Source: Candidatus Peregrinibacteria bacterium GW2011_GWC2_39_14 (lineage in GTDB: Bacteria; Patescibacteriota; Gracilibacteria; UBA1369; UBA12463). Taken from it: 56,643 nucleotides of DNA. The notes below the pieces were generated by a model. That model saw only the letters and a list, made by a program, of their open reading frames with translations. It was not told the DNA's origin and did no database searches. The translations under genes were made by a program, and so were the position numbers. The stretch covers positions 1-56,643 of the forward strand of contig LBWJ01000015.1 of assembly GCA_000993595.1 (NCBI GenBank). Direction: 5' to 3'. How positions within the stretch are numbered: the first letter of the stretch is position 1; the number at the start of each line of letters is the position of its first letter. Shown piece by piece: positions 17,119 through 26,019 of this stretch.

Positions 17119-19495
17119 GTGCTTGTTTTAATAATTCAAAATCATTCATATTTCCGGTGGCTAGAAGATTCCAATATGCCGGATCCATCGTGAGGATGCC
17201 TTTTTTAGTCCTCGACCATTTTGCGAAAAACTTAAATTCGGAAAATCCAAATCTGGTTTTATATTCATTCAACGTTAATTGTCGTACAAATTCACCTTTT
17301 TCAGGGTCAAACAAGCATCCGGTCATAGCTTCCATTTTATTGCGCAAAACCGTATCTGTTTTTGCTCTTTTATACATCGTTCCGGCTCTAAAAGCGTCTA
17401 ATAAGTTTTGGGCTATGGTTGCTTTGTCTTCATTTGGACCACCTGTTTTGCCATATTTACGCGCAAAACCTTGTGGTGGAACGGAGTCATCTTTATCTTC
17501 GCCGGCCATAATTGCCTCTTCACCATTCTTAAAAACATAATCTTTCATCCCATTTGGATTCAAGCCGGCCCATATTGAATTTTCACTTTCATCAAAACTG
17601 TCTTGTGTGTGGAAAAGTTCATGGTCAAGGGCCCACCACATACCGCCGCCACTCGAATCAATTATTGCGTATTTTACTTTTGTTTTACCGACAACGCTTC
17701 CACCTATTCCACCTGAACCTTTACCTTCTTTTCGTAAATCTATTACAATATATACTTCAGTATTGCGAAAAAGGCTGCGAACATTTTCAGGATATTTATT
17801 TAAAAGCATTAACATGTTGTTTAACTCTATTTTTATTAATTTCTGACAAGTTGGGGCATCAGCAATGTTATCTGGGGTGTATGGTGAATTACCATAATGA
17901 ATGTTAATTCCGTATTTGGTTTTTAATTTTAATTCCAATGCTTTGACTTGTTCGGCGAATTCCGAATCTTGCTCTTGAAGTAATTTTTGATCATTTTCTC
18001 GCATTGCATCTCTACGATAAAAACCTTCTATGCTATCGGTCCAAGATAAGCCTCTTTTGCGAGCTTCATCCATCAAAGGGGCAATTCTAACTTCTTCTCC
18101 TTTGGTTATGGAGATGCTGTCTCTGTCAAAGCCAAAGTTGCTCGAAATCATTAAAGCAACGCGGCTCGCACCAAGCGTTTTTCCTAAAGAGTCAAAAAGA
18201 GCTTTGTTTGATTTATCTTTAAAAGAGCCATCTGCAAAATCTATCTTTGGCGCATCTGGAATCATTAAACGGTCATTGAACATATTTGCCCAAGAAAGAT
18301 CTCGAATTCGGGCTTCATCAATAAAAGGCTTTAATTTATTTGCCAAAGTGGTTGCGTCGGCTATTTCTTTTTGTTTTTTTGCTAATTTTTGAGCGGGACT
18401 TTCGTCGTCATTGTCATTTCTATTTAAACCACCTTCGGCTCTATAACGTCCGGATCCGACCAAAGAATAAGCATCTACTGAGCCACGTAACGCGCGACTA
18501 TGTTCCGCGGTCCATTCTTTAAAAATATCTGAAACGGTTTTTTCTCCAAGAATTTTTTTGACGCCATCAAGCATTGCGGCATTTGAATATTCAGCAAATT
18601 TTCCTTCAGCAAAATTAACTTTAGGTTCTTCCGGGGTTTGAAGATAATCATTAAACATTTTTGCCCAAGAAAGTTGTCTGGTTTTTGCTTCATCGGTTAA
18701 AGGCCTTAATTTGTTTGCCAAATCAATAGCATCAGATCTTATTTTTTGTGCATTAGCTAATTTTTGAGCAGGGCTAACTTCATCAAGTTCATAACGTCCC
18801 AAAATAGACTTTGGAAATCCTTCAACTTCGCGTCTTCCGGATGGATCAAAGGTTATAGGGTATCTTCGCATATCTAATCTTCTTGAGACGGCTCTTTCTC
18901 CAATTAATCCTTTGACGCCATCAAGCATTGCGGCATTCGAAAAAGTTGCGAATTTTCCTTCAGCAAAATTAACCCGTGGTTCTTCCGGAATCTCCAAGTA
19001 GTTATCAAATCTATTTGCCCACCTTAAGTTTCTTTTTTTTGCTTCATCCAGATAAGGTTTTAATCTATTTCCTAAAGCAATTTTTTCATCTCTTACTTTT
19101 TGCGCATTAGCTAATTTTTGCGCTGGACTAACTTCATCGAGTTCATAATCCGTTAAAATACTTTTATCATCCGACCAACTTCCCACCGAACGGCTGTATT
19201 CAAGTGCAACAGGAACTGGGTGCAATATATAATAAACAGTATTTGATCCGAGAATTTTTCCAAGTCCATTTATCAGATCGTTTTCAGTCAAACCACTCAA
19301 ATCAAGCTGTTCAATGCCATCTTTTCGCTGTGGCTTATCTTCCGCAACGGCCACCGCCGCGCCACAAAATACTCCAAGAGCGACTATGGCAATTCTGAAA
19401 GATCTACTCAAAGGCATAGCCTCCAATCGCGCCAAAAGCGTTTCTTTTTCAGGGGCAACGGGAGATTTATCGGCTAATTTTAGCTTCTCAGTCAT
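17096..19495 (-). CDS. repeat-containing putative zinc metallopeptidase
   Basis: 799 residues. A hydrophobic segment at about 28-50 could be an uncleaved anchor or signal. Three to four copies of a 120-170-residue unit follow, each with '(V/E)SPAQKLA..QK', an 'L.P..DEA..R.LSWA..F' helix and 'P.I/VNFAEGKF...SNAA'. The C-terminal domain has 'DHELFHTQD' (HExxH at residues 625-629) and, 60 residues on, 'GGPNEDKATIAQ' with Glu689 as a plausible third zinc ligand, like putative zinc-binding metallopeptidases with a late 'ED.AE' motif. Promoter at 19519-19547. The stop region overlaps terC antisense. Probably a surface or secreted protease; the substrate and the role of the repeats are unknown. Confidence 0.6.
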   Translation of the reverse strand: MTEKLKLADKSPVAPEKETLLARLEAMPLSRSFRIAIVALGVFCGAAVAVAEDKPQRKDGIEQLDLSGLTENDLINGLGKILGSNTVYYILHPVPVALEYSRSVGSWSDDKSILTDYELDEVSPAQKLANAQKVRDEKIALGNRLKPYLDEAKKRNLRWANRFDNYLEIPEEPRVNFAEGKFATFSNAAMLDGVKGLIGERAVSRRLDMRRYPITFDPSGRREVEGFPKSILGRYELDEVSPAQKLANAQKIRSDAIDLANKLRPLTDEAKTRQLSWAKMFNDYLQTPEEPKVNFAEGKFAEYSNAAMLDGVKKILGEKTVSDIFKEWTAEHSRALRGSVDAYSLVGSGRYRAEGGLNRNDNDDESPAQKLAKKQKEIADATTLANKLKPFIDEARIRDLSWANMFNDRLMIPDAPKIDFADGSFKDKSNKALFDSLGKTLGASRVALMISSNFGFDRDSISITKGEEVRIAPLMDEARKRGLSWTDSIEGFYRRDAMRENDQKLLQEQDSEFAEQVKALELKLKTKYGINIHYGNSPYTPDNIADAPTCQKLIKIELNNMLMLLNKYPENVRSLFRNTEVYIVIDLRKEGKGSGGIGGSVVGKTKVKYAIIDSSGGGMWWALDHELFHTQDSFDESENSIWAGLNPNGMKDYVFKNGEEAIMAGEDKDDSVPPQGFARKYGKTGGPNEDKATIAQNLLDAFRAGTMYKRAKTDTVLRNKMEAMTGCLFDPEKGEFVRQLTLNEYKTRFGFSEFKFFAKWSRTKKGILTMDPAYWNLLATGNMNDFELLKQAPKSSSEK

Positions 19496-19518
19496 ACGTA
19501 AATAATGTATTAGATAGA

Positions 19519-19547
19519 TTTATAACATATATAATAATTGATGTCAA
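19519..19547 (-). promoter_or_regulatory. promoter of the metallopeptidase gene
   Basis: On the minus strand: consensus TTGACA (19547-19542), 17-nt spacer, TATAAA (19524-19519). It lies about 24 nt upstream of the ATG at 19495. Confidence 0.65.
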
Positions 19548-19578
19548 GTAAAATATTTAGTCGCACACTCGTCGTTTC

Positions 19579-19607
19579 TTACAATATGAGCGTATTTCAG
19601 CTATAAT
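19579..19607 (+). promoter_or_regulatory. promoter of the FMN reductase-M23 pair
   Basis: TTACAA (19579-19584), 17-nt spacer, consensus TATAAT (19602-19607), giving a leader of about 20 nt to the ATG at 19634. It is divergent from the metallopeptidase promoter within the same 138-bp gap. Confidence 0.65.
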
Positions 19608-19633
19608 AAAATATTCCCATTAACATCGAAAAT

Positions 19634-20173
19634 ATGATCAAAAAACCTTTTATTCCAATAGTCCTTGGCACCGCGCGCGAGGGCAGGCAATCCGAAAAAG
19701 TTGCAAAAGCTGTTTATGCGCTCCTCAAAGATCGAGCTGACATGGAAACGCAATTGATTGATGTGAAGGATTACATTCAAGGACGCACAATTCCGCCTTG
19801 GGCAGGGGACGAATCTATAAATCCTTGGCGTGAAATTGTGGCGAGTGCAAGCGCTTTTATCATCGTGACTCCGGAATATAATCACGGATATCCGGGCGAG
19901 CTGAAAATTCTTCTTGATCAGGAAAAAGACGCTTATAAAGACAAATCGGTTGCGATTTGTTCAACTTCAAGGGGTGGTTTTGGCGGCATACGTGTTATTG
20001 AAAATATTTTGCCTGTTTTTCATGCTATTGGTTTAAAGTTAATTTCCACGTCTATAAGCGTGAGCAAGGTTGAAGAATTTCCGGAAGATTTGGCGAAGCT
20101 GGATGAACATTTTAAATCAAAAGTACAAAATATAGCGGAAGACTTATTAAAATCTCAAGTAATTGGAATATGA
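19634..20173 (+). CDS. NADPH-dependent FMN reductase family protein
   Basis: 179 residues, the normal length for this flavodoxin-like family. The N-terminal 'VLGTAREGRQSEKVA' is the phosphate-binding loop for FMN, and 'TPEYNHGYPGELKILLD' is the family signature at the flavin and dimer interface. Such enzymes transfer electrons from NAD(P)H via FMN to quinones, azo compounds or chromate and protect against oxidative stress. Cytoplasmic, no signal peptide. The stop overlaps the start of the following lipoprotein gene (ATGA at 20170-20173), so the two are translationally coupled, although no functional link is obvious. Confidence 0.85.
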   Translation: MIKKPFIPIVLGTAREGRQSEKVAKAVYALLKDRADMETQLIDVKDYIQGRTIPPWAGDESINPWREIVASASAFIIVTPEYNHGYPGELKILLDQEKDAYKDKSVAICSTSRGGFGGIRVIENILPVFHAIGLKLISTSISVSKVEEFPEDLAKLDEHFKSKVQNIAEDLLKSQVIGI

Positions 20174-20793
20174 AAATAAAATATTTCGCCATATTTTGGC
20201 TAATAATAGCAGTTATTTTTACTTTTGGTTGTCAGCAAAAAAACACAGATGCGCCAACCGCGAAAATCACGCCTAAAACCTTAAACTATCCGATCGATAA
20301 TTTTAAAACAGGCGTAGTATTGAAACCATTTGGAATTTATATAACGCCAAAAACGTCCCCCGTGCAGCCGGAAAAATTTAAAGGTTATCATACGGGCGCA
20401 GACATTGAAATTCCGCAAAATTTATCGAATGCGGACGTGCCCGTTTATGCGATTTCCGATTGCGATGTTTTGGCTTCAAGAACAGTTTCCGGATATGGTG
20501 GAGTTATTGTTTTGGGATGCAAAATAAACGGCAATGATTACACTGTTTTATATGGTCACTTAGATATAAATTCAGTACTTGTTAAAGTTGGTGATTCGGT
20601 GAAGTCTGGTCAAAAACTTGCGATTTTGGGCAGGGGATATTCGCAAGAGACCAGCAATGAAAGAAAGCATCTTCATTTTTCCATGAAAATTGGTTTAGGA
20701 AATAAAACAGGGATCGATTTTCGCGGTTATGTTCAGAGCGAATCTGAGCTAAAGGTTTGGATCGACCCCGTTAAATTTTTTGAAAATCAATAA
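20170..20793 (+). CDS. M23-family (LytM-like) peptidase lipoprotein
   Basis: 207 residues. The N-terminus is a lipoprotein signal: hydrophobic stretch then 'FTFGC' lipobox (Cys about 21). The catalytic domain carries 'YHTGADIEI' (first His and Asp zinc ligands), 'VLYGHLD' and 'HLHFSM' (His-x-His), the four conserved elements of M23 metallopeptidases, which cut peptidoglycan cross-links. All key residues are present, so it should be active. Coupled by a four-base overlap to the FMN reductase gene. Its 3' end is 6 nt from the convergent gene 20800-21252. Likely role: cell-wall remodelling at the outer face of the membrane. Confidence 0.85.
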   Translation: MKIKYFAIFWLIIAVIFTFGCQQKNTDAPTAKITPKTLNYPIDNFKTGVVLKPFGIYITPKTSPVQPEKFKGYHTGADIEIPQNLSNADVPVYAISDCDVLASRTVSGYGGVIVLGCKINGNDYTVLYGHLDINSVLVKVGDSVKSGQKLAILGRGYSQETSNERKHLHFSMKIGLGNKTGIDFRGYVQSESELKVWIDPVKFFENQ

Positions 20794-20799
20794 AGTCTC

Positions 20800-21252
20800 T
20801 TATTTTTTTACTTGTGGCGAATTATTTGCGCCAGGCATAGGCGCTCCGACAGGTCTAATCTGAATTGATTGTGCATTCATGCTTCCATCTGCATTAACAG
20901 CGCCTGTTATCATGACGTTTGATCCAACCGCAACATCGCCAATTGCGCCTTCCGAGTCTTTCATAACTTTTGTGGTGCCTGATAAAAGTATGATTCTTGA
21001 GCCACCATTGTTGAGTTTGATTGTAATGCTTTTATCATCTTTTGATAAAACTTCACCATTCACAAAACCGCCGCCGGTTTGCATTCTGCTGCGAACTTGC
21101 CTTTCAATAGAAGTTTGATTAAGTCCGCTGCCAAATCCTCCGGCTTTACCGCCAAAAGAACTTTGTCCATACTTCATGCCGCCATAAAAAACACCACCAA
21201 CGAGCACAACTGCTCCCACTGCAACTGCCGCGATTTTCATTTTTTTTGTCAT
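20800..21252 (-). CDS. small secreted DUF5666-like (OB-fold) protein
   Basis: 150 residues. An N-terminal hydrophobic helix (about 6-26) anchors or exports it. A Gly-rich linker follows, then a small beta domain (about 62-135: 'VNGEVLSKDDKSITIKL...VGSNVMITGAVNADGSM') resembling DUF5666 modules, which have an OB-like fold of unknown function. The tail is Pro/Gly/Asn-rich. It is the last gene of the sigma factor-MacAB block and resembles the second gene product downstream of the anti-sigma candidate (25089-25562) in this domain, so two such proteins bracket the efflux genes. Role unknown; perhaps a periplasmic or cell-wall partner of the transporter. Confidence 0.6.
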   Translation of the reverse strand: MTKKMKIAAVAVGAVVLVGGVFYGGMKYGQSSFGGKAGGFGSGLNQTSIERQVRSRMQTGGGFVNGEVLSKDDKSITIKLNNGGSRIILLSGTTKVMKDSEGAIGDVAVGSNVMITGAVNADGSMNAQSIQIRPVGAPMPGANNSPQVKK

Positions 21253-21285
21253 ATATTTTTGTTAATTTATAATTTGTAAATTGAA

Positions 21286-21321
21286 AATTGAATGTAAATT
21301 GTAAATTGAACCTTGTAAATT
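21286..21321 (-). repeat. AT-rich intergenic repeat, copy 1
   Basis: A 36-nt sequence starting AATTGAATGTAAATTG, close to copies at 45857-45892 and 47398-47433. It lies just downstream of the MacB permease stop and 34 nt upstream of the DUF5666-like start; all three copies abut 3' ends of minus-strand genes. Confidence 0.6.
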
Positions 21322-21327
21322 TGCTCG

Positions 21328-22554
21328 CTATTCGTATCTTAACGCATCAATCGGGCTCAATTCCGACGCTCTTTTCGCTGGATAGTATCCGAAAACAATG
21401 CCGATTCCTGCCGAAACTCCAAATGCCAATAAAACGGAATATAAAGAAATCGACGTCTGCAAAAGACCCGTATAGCTGATTATCTTTGCTATGCCCCATC
21501 CAAGTAAAATTCCGATAAAGCCACCCGTGAAGGTTAGAGCAACGGCTTCTGATAAGAATTGAATATTTATATCATGTCTTTTTGCGCCAACAGCTTTTCT
21601 AAGTCCAATTTCTCTCGTCCTTTCCGTAACGGTTGTAAGCATCATGTTCATAATCCCAATTCCTCCAACGATAAGCGAAATTCCGGCTATGGAGGCAAGT
21701 AAAATCGTAAATGTTTGCGTTATGCTGGAAGCCGCAGAAACTATATCGCTTTGATTTAAAACGCTAAAATCCGCCAAGGTGGGATCTGAAATTTTATGGC
21801 GATCAAGAAGCAGTAAAGTTATTTGGCTTTGTATATCAGTCATTACTTCAGGGCTTTCCGCTTGCACGTTTATTGTTGTCACATAGCTATCTCCTGCAAG
21901 AAATTTTTGTGCGGTTGTGAGTGGAACAAAAATCATATCATCCTGGTTTCCAAACCCTGTTCCGCCTTTTGATTTTGTAATGCCGATTATTTTAAATTCA
22001 TTGCTTTTTATGCGAATGGTCTGGCCAATGATACCGCTTGCGCCTTCACCAAAAAGATCATCGCGCACGGAAGGTCCAAGAACAGCAACTTTTGCCGCAC
22101 TTTTAACATTTTGCTCAGATATAAAAGATCCTTCATCCACTTCAAGGTTTTTGACGGCCGGATATGTAGAAGTTACACCGTCGATTGAAGTGTTTGTATT
22201 CGTACCTTTTGCAGTCACTTGATATCTTCCGGAAACTTCAGCCGCAACGGCTTTAACAGAAGTAACGCTTTTTATTATCGCATCTGCATCTTCTTGAGTT
22301 AAGGTTTTTGCAGAGCCTCGTCCTGCGCTAACCTGAACTCCTTGACCTCTTTGCGCTCCGGGCGTGATCATAATCAAATTAGAGCCAATGGATTGTATAC
22401 TTGATTGGATCGTACCTTGAGCACCTTGCCCAATCGAGACCATGGCTATAACCGAACTAATTCCGATAATAATACCAAGCATAGTGAGCCCGGATCTAAC
22501 CTTATTTGCAGACAAAGCCGCGTATGTTTCTTCTAATGTATCAATGATGGTCAT
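21328..22554 (-). CDS. MacB-type ABC transporter permease
   Basis: 408 residues. Layout is that of MacB/FtsX-family permeases: one N-terminal helix (about 22-45), a large extracytoplasmic MacB_PCD domain, then three C-terminal helices with the cytoplasmic loop 'TERTREIGLRKAVGAK', the coupling signature to the ATPase. In MacB proper the ATPase is fused; here it is a separate gene, as in many Gram-positive and Patescibacterial systems. Start overlaps the ATPase gene by 14 bp. With the adaptor 23279-25063 it would move peptides, toxins or lipids across the envelope. Specific substrate unknown. Confidence 0.85.
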   Translation of the reverse strand: MTIIDTLEETYAALSANKVRSGLTMLGIIIGISSVIAMVSIGQGAQGTIQSSIQSIGSNLIMITPGAQRGQGVQVSAGRGSAKTLTQEDADAIIKSVTSVKAVAAEVSGRYQVTAKGTNTNTSIDGVTSTYPAVKNLEVDEGSFISEQNVKSAAKVAVLGPSVRDDLFGEGASGIIGQTIRIKSNEFKIIGITKSKGGTGFGNQDDMIFVPLTTAQKFLAGDSYVTTINVQAESPEVMTDIQSQITLLLLDRHKISDPTLADFSVLNQSDIVSAASSITQTFTILLASIAGISLIVGGIGIMNMMLTTVTERTREIGLRKAVGAKRHDINIQFLSEAVALTFTGGFIGILLGWGIAKIISYTGLLQTSISLYSVLLAFGVSAGIGIVFGYYPAKRASELSPIDALRYE

Positions 22555-23257
22555 GGTGGTGGATTATTCGTTTATTTTTAGTTTTCGAATCGCTGACTAT
22601 TAAGCCATCTCTTATAAGAATTATTCTGTCTGCATGTTCAGCAACGTCATTTTCATGCGTAATCAAAACAATTGTTCTATTTTGCTCAACATTTAATCTT
22701 TGGAATGTTCCAAGAACTATTTCACCGGTTTTTGTATCAAGATTTCCGGTTGGTTCATCGGCGAGTATAAGCGCCGGATTATTCACGAGTGCTCGTGCAA
22801 TTGCAACGCGCTGAATTTGCCCACCGGAAAGTTGATTTGAAAGATGTAGAAAGTGGCTTTCGTCAAAACCTGCGGCATGTAAAGCATCTTTTGCCCGCTT
22901 TTCTCTTATACTTTTATCAATTCCGGAGTAGAGCAGGGGAAGCATCGTATTGCGCAAAACTGTTGTTCTTGGAAGCAGGTTAAAAGATTGAAAAACAAAT
23001 CCAATTTTATCTTTTCGAATGTCCGCAAGTTCGTCATCGCTAAATTTTGAAACATCGTTTCCATCAAGAAAATATGTGCCGCTCGTTGGCGTATCAAGGG
23101 CTCCAAGAATATGCATAAGGGTCGATTTGCCAGATCCGGAAGGCCCCATAATTGCTACAAATTCACCATTTTCGATTGTAAAGCTGACGCCTTTCAAGGC
23201 TTGAAATTCCGTGTCGCCGGTTTGGTAAGTTTTCGTTATATTTTTAATTTCAATCAT
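22541..23257 (-). CDS. MacB/LolD-type ABC transporter ATP-binding protein
   Basis: 238 residues. Walker A 'GPSGSGKST', Q-loop 'GFVFQSFNLLPRTT', ABC signature 'LSGGQIQRVAIARAL', Walker B 'LILADEPTGNLD' and H-loop 'ITHE' are all intact, so it should hydrolyse ATP. The 'LLPRTTVLRN' and 'GNLDTKTG' stretches are typical of the MacB/LolD/FtsE group. It ends in 'HHHDHH', an odd His-rich tail produced where it overlaps the permease start. Forms the engine of the efflux system with 21328-22554. The triloop hairpin 23263-23275 sits between it and the adaptor gene. Confidence 0.88.
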   Translation of the reverse strand: MIEIKNITKTYQTGDTEFQALKGVSFTIENGEFVAIMGPSGSGKSTLMHILGALDTPTSGTYFLDGNDVSKFSDDELADIRKDKIGFVFQSFNLLPRTTVLRNTMLPLLYSGIDKSIREKRAKDALHAAGFDESHFLHLSNQLSGGQIQRVAIARALVNNPALILADEPTGNLDTKTGEIVLGTFQRLNVEQNRTIVLITHENDVAEHADRIILIRDGLIVSDSKTKNKRIIHHHDHH

Positions 23258-23262
23258 AAGGT

Positions 23263-23275
23263 GTCGCTTCGCGAC
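23263..23275 (-). repeat. triloop mini-hairpin
   Basis: GTCGC-GAA-GCGAC on the minus strand, followed by 'acctta', immediately upstream of the ATPase start. Nearly the same sequence (GTCGC-GGA-GCGAC-acctta) occurs at 42030-42048. Confidence 0.5.
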
Positions 23276-23278
23276 GTG

Positions 23279-25063
23279 TTAGCGTAATGCGCGCATTGCG
23301 GATCCGGTTGAGCTGTTCCTATTTCCACCAAGCAAGCTTGAAGCCGCCGGTGCAGTCGTTGAGCCTGTGATTGTCCTTGAAACAACTTGGTCTCCTTCTT
23401 TAAGTCCGGAAACAATTTCTGTTGATGTGTCGTTTGAAATTCCGATTTCAACAGTTTGTTGTTGTGAAGGTGCGGATAAAGTAACTCCTTGAACGCCGGT
23501 TGCAGGAGCTTGCACTGTCGTTGAATCAACGAATTCAACATAATAAGTATCTCCTTGAGATTTTACAGCTCCGCTTGGTATAGCTAAAACATCAGCCTTT
23601 GTATCTATTATTATTGCCGCGCTAACGCTCATTCCTGGCTTGATTCTCGTATCCTGCATATCAAAAACAATCTTTACATTATAAGTGACAACGCCTTGAG
23701 AAACAGTCCCAAGTGTATCAACTTCGCCCACGGTTCCGGTTATTGTTAAGTCTTCGACAGCGTCAAAAGTTAAAGTCGCTTTTTGTGCGGATTTGATTTT
23801 TGCAACATCAACTTCATTCAAAGAGATATTTGCAATGCTTTGTTGCGCAATCATTGTTGCAACAACAGTACCGGAAGAAACGTTTTGCCCTTTTATTACT
23901 GCGATATTTGCAACAATTCCGTCAAAAGGAGCTTTCACGGTATAATCAGCCAAATTTTCATATGCGTCTTGAAGAGCGTTTTGCCTTTGTCTAATTGATA
24001 ATTCTTGAGATTTTATATCGAGTTCATCTGTACCGGCTTTTGTTCTTTCAAGGGAAGCCGTGCTTTCCAAGATTGATCTTTCGGCGCTTGCTATTGATTC
24101 TTTGCCTGTTTGTATGGCCTGTTTTGCGGCAAGCAGACTGGTCAATCGTGAATTTGCAGTGCCAATATCAGCGTTTAAAGCGGCTATGTGTGTATCAGCT
24201 ATAGCAACTGTTTGCAAAAGCCTTTGCGACAATTGATCTTTATAAAACTGAATTAAATTATTCGCGCTTTTTATAGATTCCGCGACTTGTTTTGTTGTTT
24301 CATAAGTCTCATTGATAAGAGATTCAATCGTATCAATGCTGGAAGATCTGTTTGCGGCTTTATAATCGGTAAAACTTTTTTCGTATGAAGTTTTGGCATT
24401 TTCATACGTCTGGCTTGCGTCAATCCTATATTTAAAAGCTTTTTCTTCATATTTGCCTGCGGCATCTGTATAAAAGTCGATATTCCATTGGCTTGTTGAG
24501 CTGGTTGTATTTTTAAAGAGTATGTCATGCGTATTCGTCATGAGTTCCGGTAAATCAAGAAACGCATTCGACACAGCATTAAATCCGTCTTCGTAAGCTT
24601 TTCTTAAATCGTCTTCTGCGGAAGATTTTGAAATTTGAGCTTTTGTAAGATTATTTTCAGCCTGTAATAAAGTTAATTTATCAGCGGGTTGTTTGATTTT
24701 TTCCAAGGATAATTTTGCAGATTCCAAATTGGCCTGCGCATCACGCACGCTTTTCATAGCATCAATTGCATTAATTCGTGCAAGAACGGTTCCGGACTTA
24801 ATGGTTTGCCCTTCAGCAACAAGCATGCTCAATATATCTCCGGAGGCTTTCGCTTTAACATCAACTTGATTCAAAGATGAAACTTGTCCTGTTCCGCTGA
24901 CCGAAACAACGAGCGTTTCTTTCGCAACAGAAGCCAAAACATAACGAGTTTCCGTTGACGTGCCTGGTCTAAATATAAAGTATCCGGCAATAATCAAAGC
25001 TATAAGGATTACCGCGGTCAACTTTTTTCTTTCTTTTACGAAATTAAGAATCTTTTGAAACAT
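23279..25063 (-). CDS. MacA-like membrane-fusion (HlyD family) adaptor
   Basis: 594 residues, longer than typical MacA (about 370-400). An N-terminal helix (about 13-31), the first half of the lipoyl domain ('VKAKASGDILSMLVAEGQTI'), a long coiled-coil hairpin with an extra insertion (about 130-380), the second lipoyl half ('VKAPFDGIVANIAVIKGQNV'), a beta-barrel domain and a C-terminal membrane-proximal domain ending in a Ser/Asn/Thr-rich tail. Such adaptors link MacB permeases to the outside. The long hairpin may suit a thick wall rather than an outer-membrane channel; no TolC gene is seen. Followed 21 nt later by the ATPase gene, same operon. Confidence 0.85.
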   Translation of the reverse strand: MFQKILNFVKERKKLTAVILIALIIAGYFIFRPGTSTETRYVLASVAKETLVVSVSGTGQVSSLNQVDVKAKASGDILSMLVAEGQTIKSGTVLARINAIDAMKSVRDAQANLESAKLSLEKIKQPADKLTLLQAENNLTKAQISKSSAEDDLRKAYEDGFNAVSNAFLDLPELMTNTHDILFKNTTSSTSQWNIDFYTDAAGKYEEKAFKYRIDASQTYENAKTSYEKSFTDYKAANRSSSIDTIESLINETYETTKQVAESIKSANNLIQFYKDQLSQRLLQTVAIADTHIAALNADIGTANSRLTSLLAAKQAIQTGKESIASAERSILESTASLERTKAGTDELDIKSQELSIRQRQNALQDAYENLADYTVKAPFDGIVANIAVIKGQNVSSGTVVATMIAQQSIANISLNEVDVAKIKSAQKATLTFDAVEDLTITGTVGEVDTLGTVSQGVVTYNVKIVFDMQDTRIKPGMSVSAAIIIDTKADVLAIPSGAVKSQGDTYYVEFVDSTTVQAPATGVQGVTLSAPSQQQTVEIGISNDTSTEIVSGLKEGDQVVSRTITGSTTAPAASSLLGGNRNSSTGSAMRALR

Positions 25064-25088
25064 ATTCGGAATATTTAATTATTAAAGA

Positions 25089-25562
25089 TTATTTTTTAAA
25101 AGGCGCGAGTGGTGGCTCAGGCATAACTCTGATCAATTTAGCCTCAATTTGAGAGCTATCATCAGGTGAGCCGATCACAACGATAAAGTCATCAACTTTT
25201 AAATCAGTGGCTTTAAAAGAGTCTCTCATGCTTCTTATCGCAGTGTCGTCTTTTATGACGATAATTTTTTCAGCATTATCTTTGTCCAAGACTGTAACTG
25301 TAGGCAAAGCTATTTTTACGATTTTGCCGGTAACGCCATTTGAGTCCAAGAATCCTCCGCGCATTCTATCCATCATAAGAGGAGCTTCGCGGCGTCCGCC
25401 AAAGTTACGATAATAATCTTCACCCCATTTATAAGAGAAGCCTGCCCTGTGAAAGCCCATAAACATTCCGGCTTGAAAGATTAAAAGGGCGATTATAAAG
25501 GTGATAATGCCATAAATAGTGAATCTAAACGCTTTTGATTTAAAGAAGTCTTTGATGTCCAT
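25089..25562 (-). CDS. membrane-anchored small beta-domain protein in the sigma operon
   Basis: 157 residues, not a family I can name with certainty. One hydrophobic helix (about 12-33) precedes an Arg/Gly/Tyr-rich linker ('HRAGFSYKWGEDYYRNFGG') and a small beta domain (about 72-150: 'VTGKIVKIALPTVTVLDKDN...VDDFIVVIGSPDDSSQIEAK') that resembles the DUF5666-like domain of 20800-21252. Lies 11 nt after the putative anti-sigma gene and 25 nt before the MacA-like gene. Predicted to sit outside the membrane; it might sense or assist the efflux system, but nothing in the sequence proves that. Confidence 0.5.
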   Translation of the reverse strand: MDIKDFFKSKAFRFTIYGIITFIIALLIFQAGMFMGFHRAGFSYKWGEDYYRNFGGRREAPLMMDRMRGGFLDSNGVTGKIVKIALPTVTVLDKDNAEKIIVIKDDTAIRSMRDSFKATDLKVDDFIVVIGSPDDSSQIEAKLIRVMPEPPLAPFKK

Positions 25563-25573
25563 AATTTTTTTGG

Positions 25574-25996
25574 TTAAATTTTATGATTATTTAATCGCAC
25601 CGATAAAAATGCGTTTTTTATATTTTCAGCAACGAATTTGAGCGAAAGTAGAAGTACAAGGAAGACAGCAAGGAATATTGCAATTTCCGCGACAGGCAAA
25701 GATTCCAACAAGGACAACCCAAATTCTTTCCAGTTTGCGAGAACAATTTCAAAATCAGAGAAAATGAGCGAAGAATAGTGATAGAAACCTGATTGATAGA
25801 ATCTTTGTGCGACGCTTTGAAAAACAGGAATCATTTCTATAAGGGAGGCGATGGCCACAACTCCAAAAAGTATAAACTTGATTAGGGCGGAGCGTTTTTG
25901 AGCGCGCGCAATTTTCATGAATATATTTTTATAAAGATTTTGCGGAGGATCGATTTGCTCAAGATTGCTCAGGATTGTCTCAAAATTACTTTTCAT
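25574..25996 (-). CDS. putative membrane anti-sigma factor
   Basis: 140 residues. The N-terminal 35 residues are soluble and include 'LEQIDPPQNLYKNIFMKI', then hydrophobic segments at about 40-60 and 103-122 separated by an extracytoplasmic loop. No zinc (HxxxCxxC) motif is present, so it is not a classical ZAS anti-sigma. The call rests on position: it starts 23 nt after the ECF sigma gene and precedes envelope genes, the usual place for a membrane-bound partner holding the sigma factor until stress. The 'PP..L...I...I' N-terminus is common in such partners. Functional inference only. Confidence 0.45.
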   Translation of the reverse strand: MKSNFETILSNLEQIDPPQNLYKNIFMKIARAQKRSALIKFILFGVVAIASLIEMIPVFQSVAQRFYQSGFYHYSSLIFSDFEIVLANWKEFGLSLLESLPVAEIAIFLAVFLVLLLSLKFVAENIKNAFLSVRLNNHKI

Positions 25997-26019
25997 ATGT
26001 ATTTATACGAGTTAATTGA

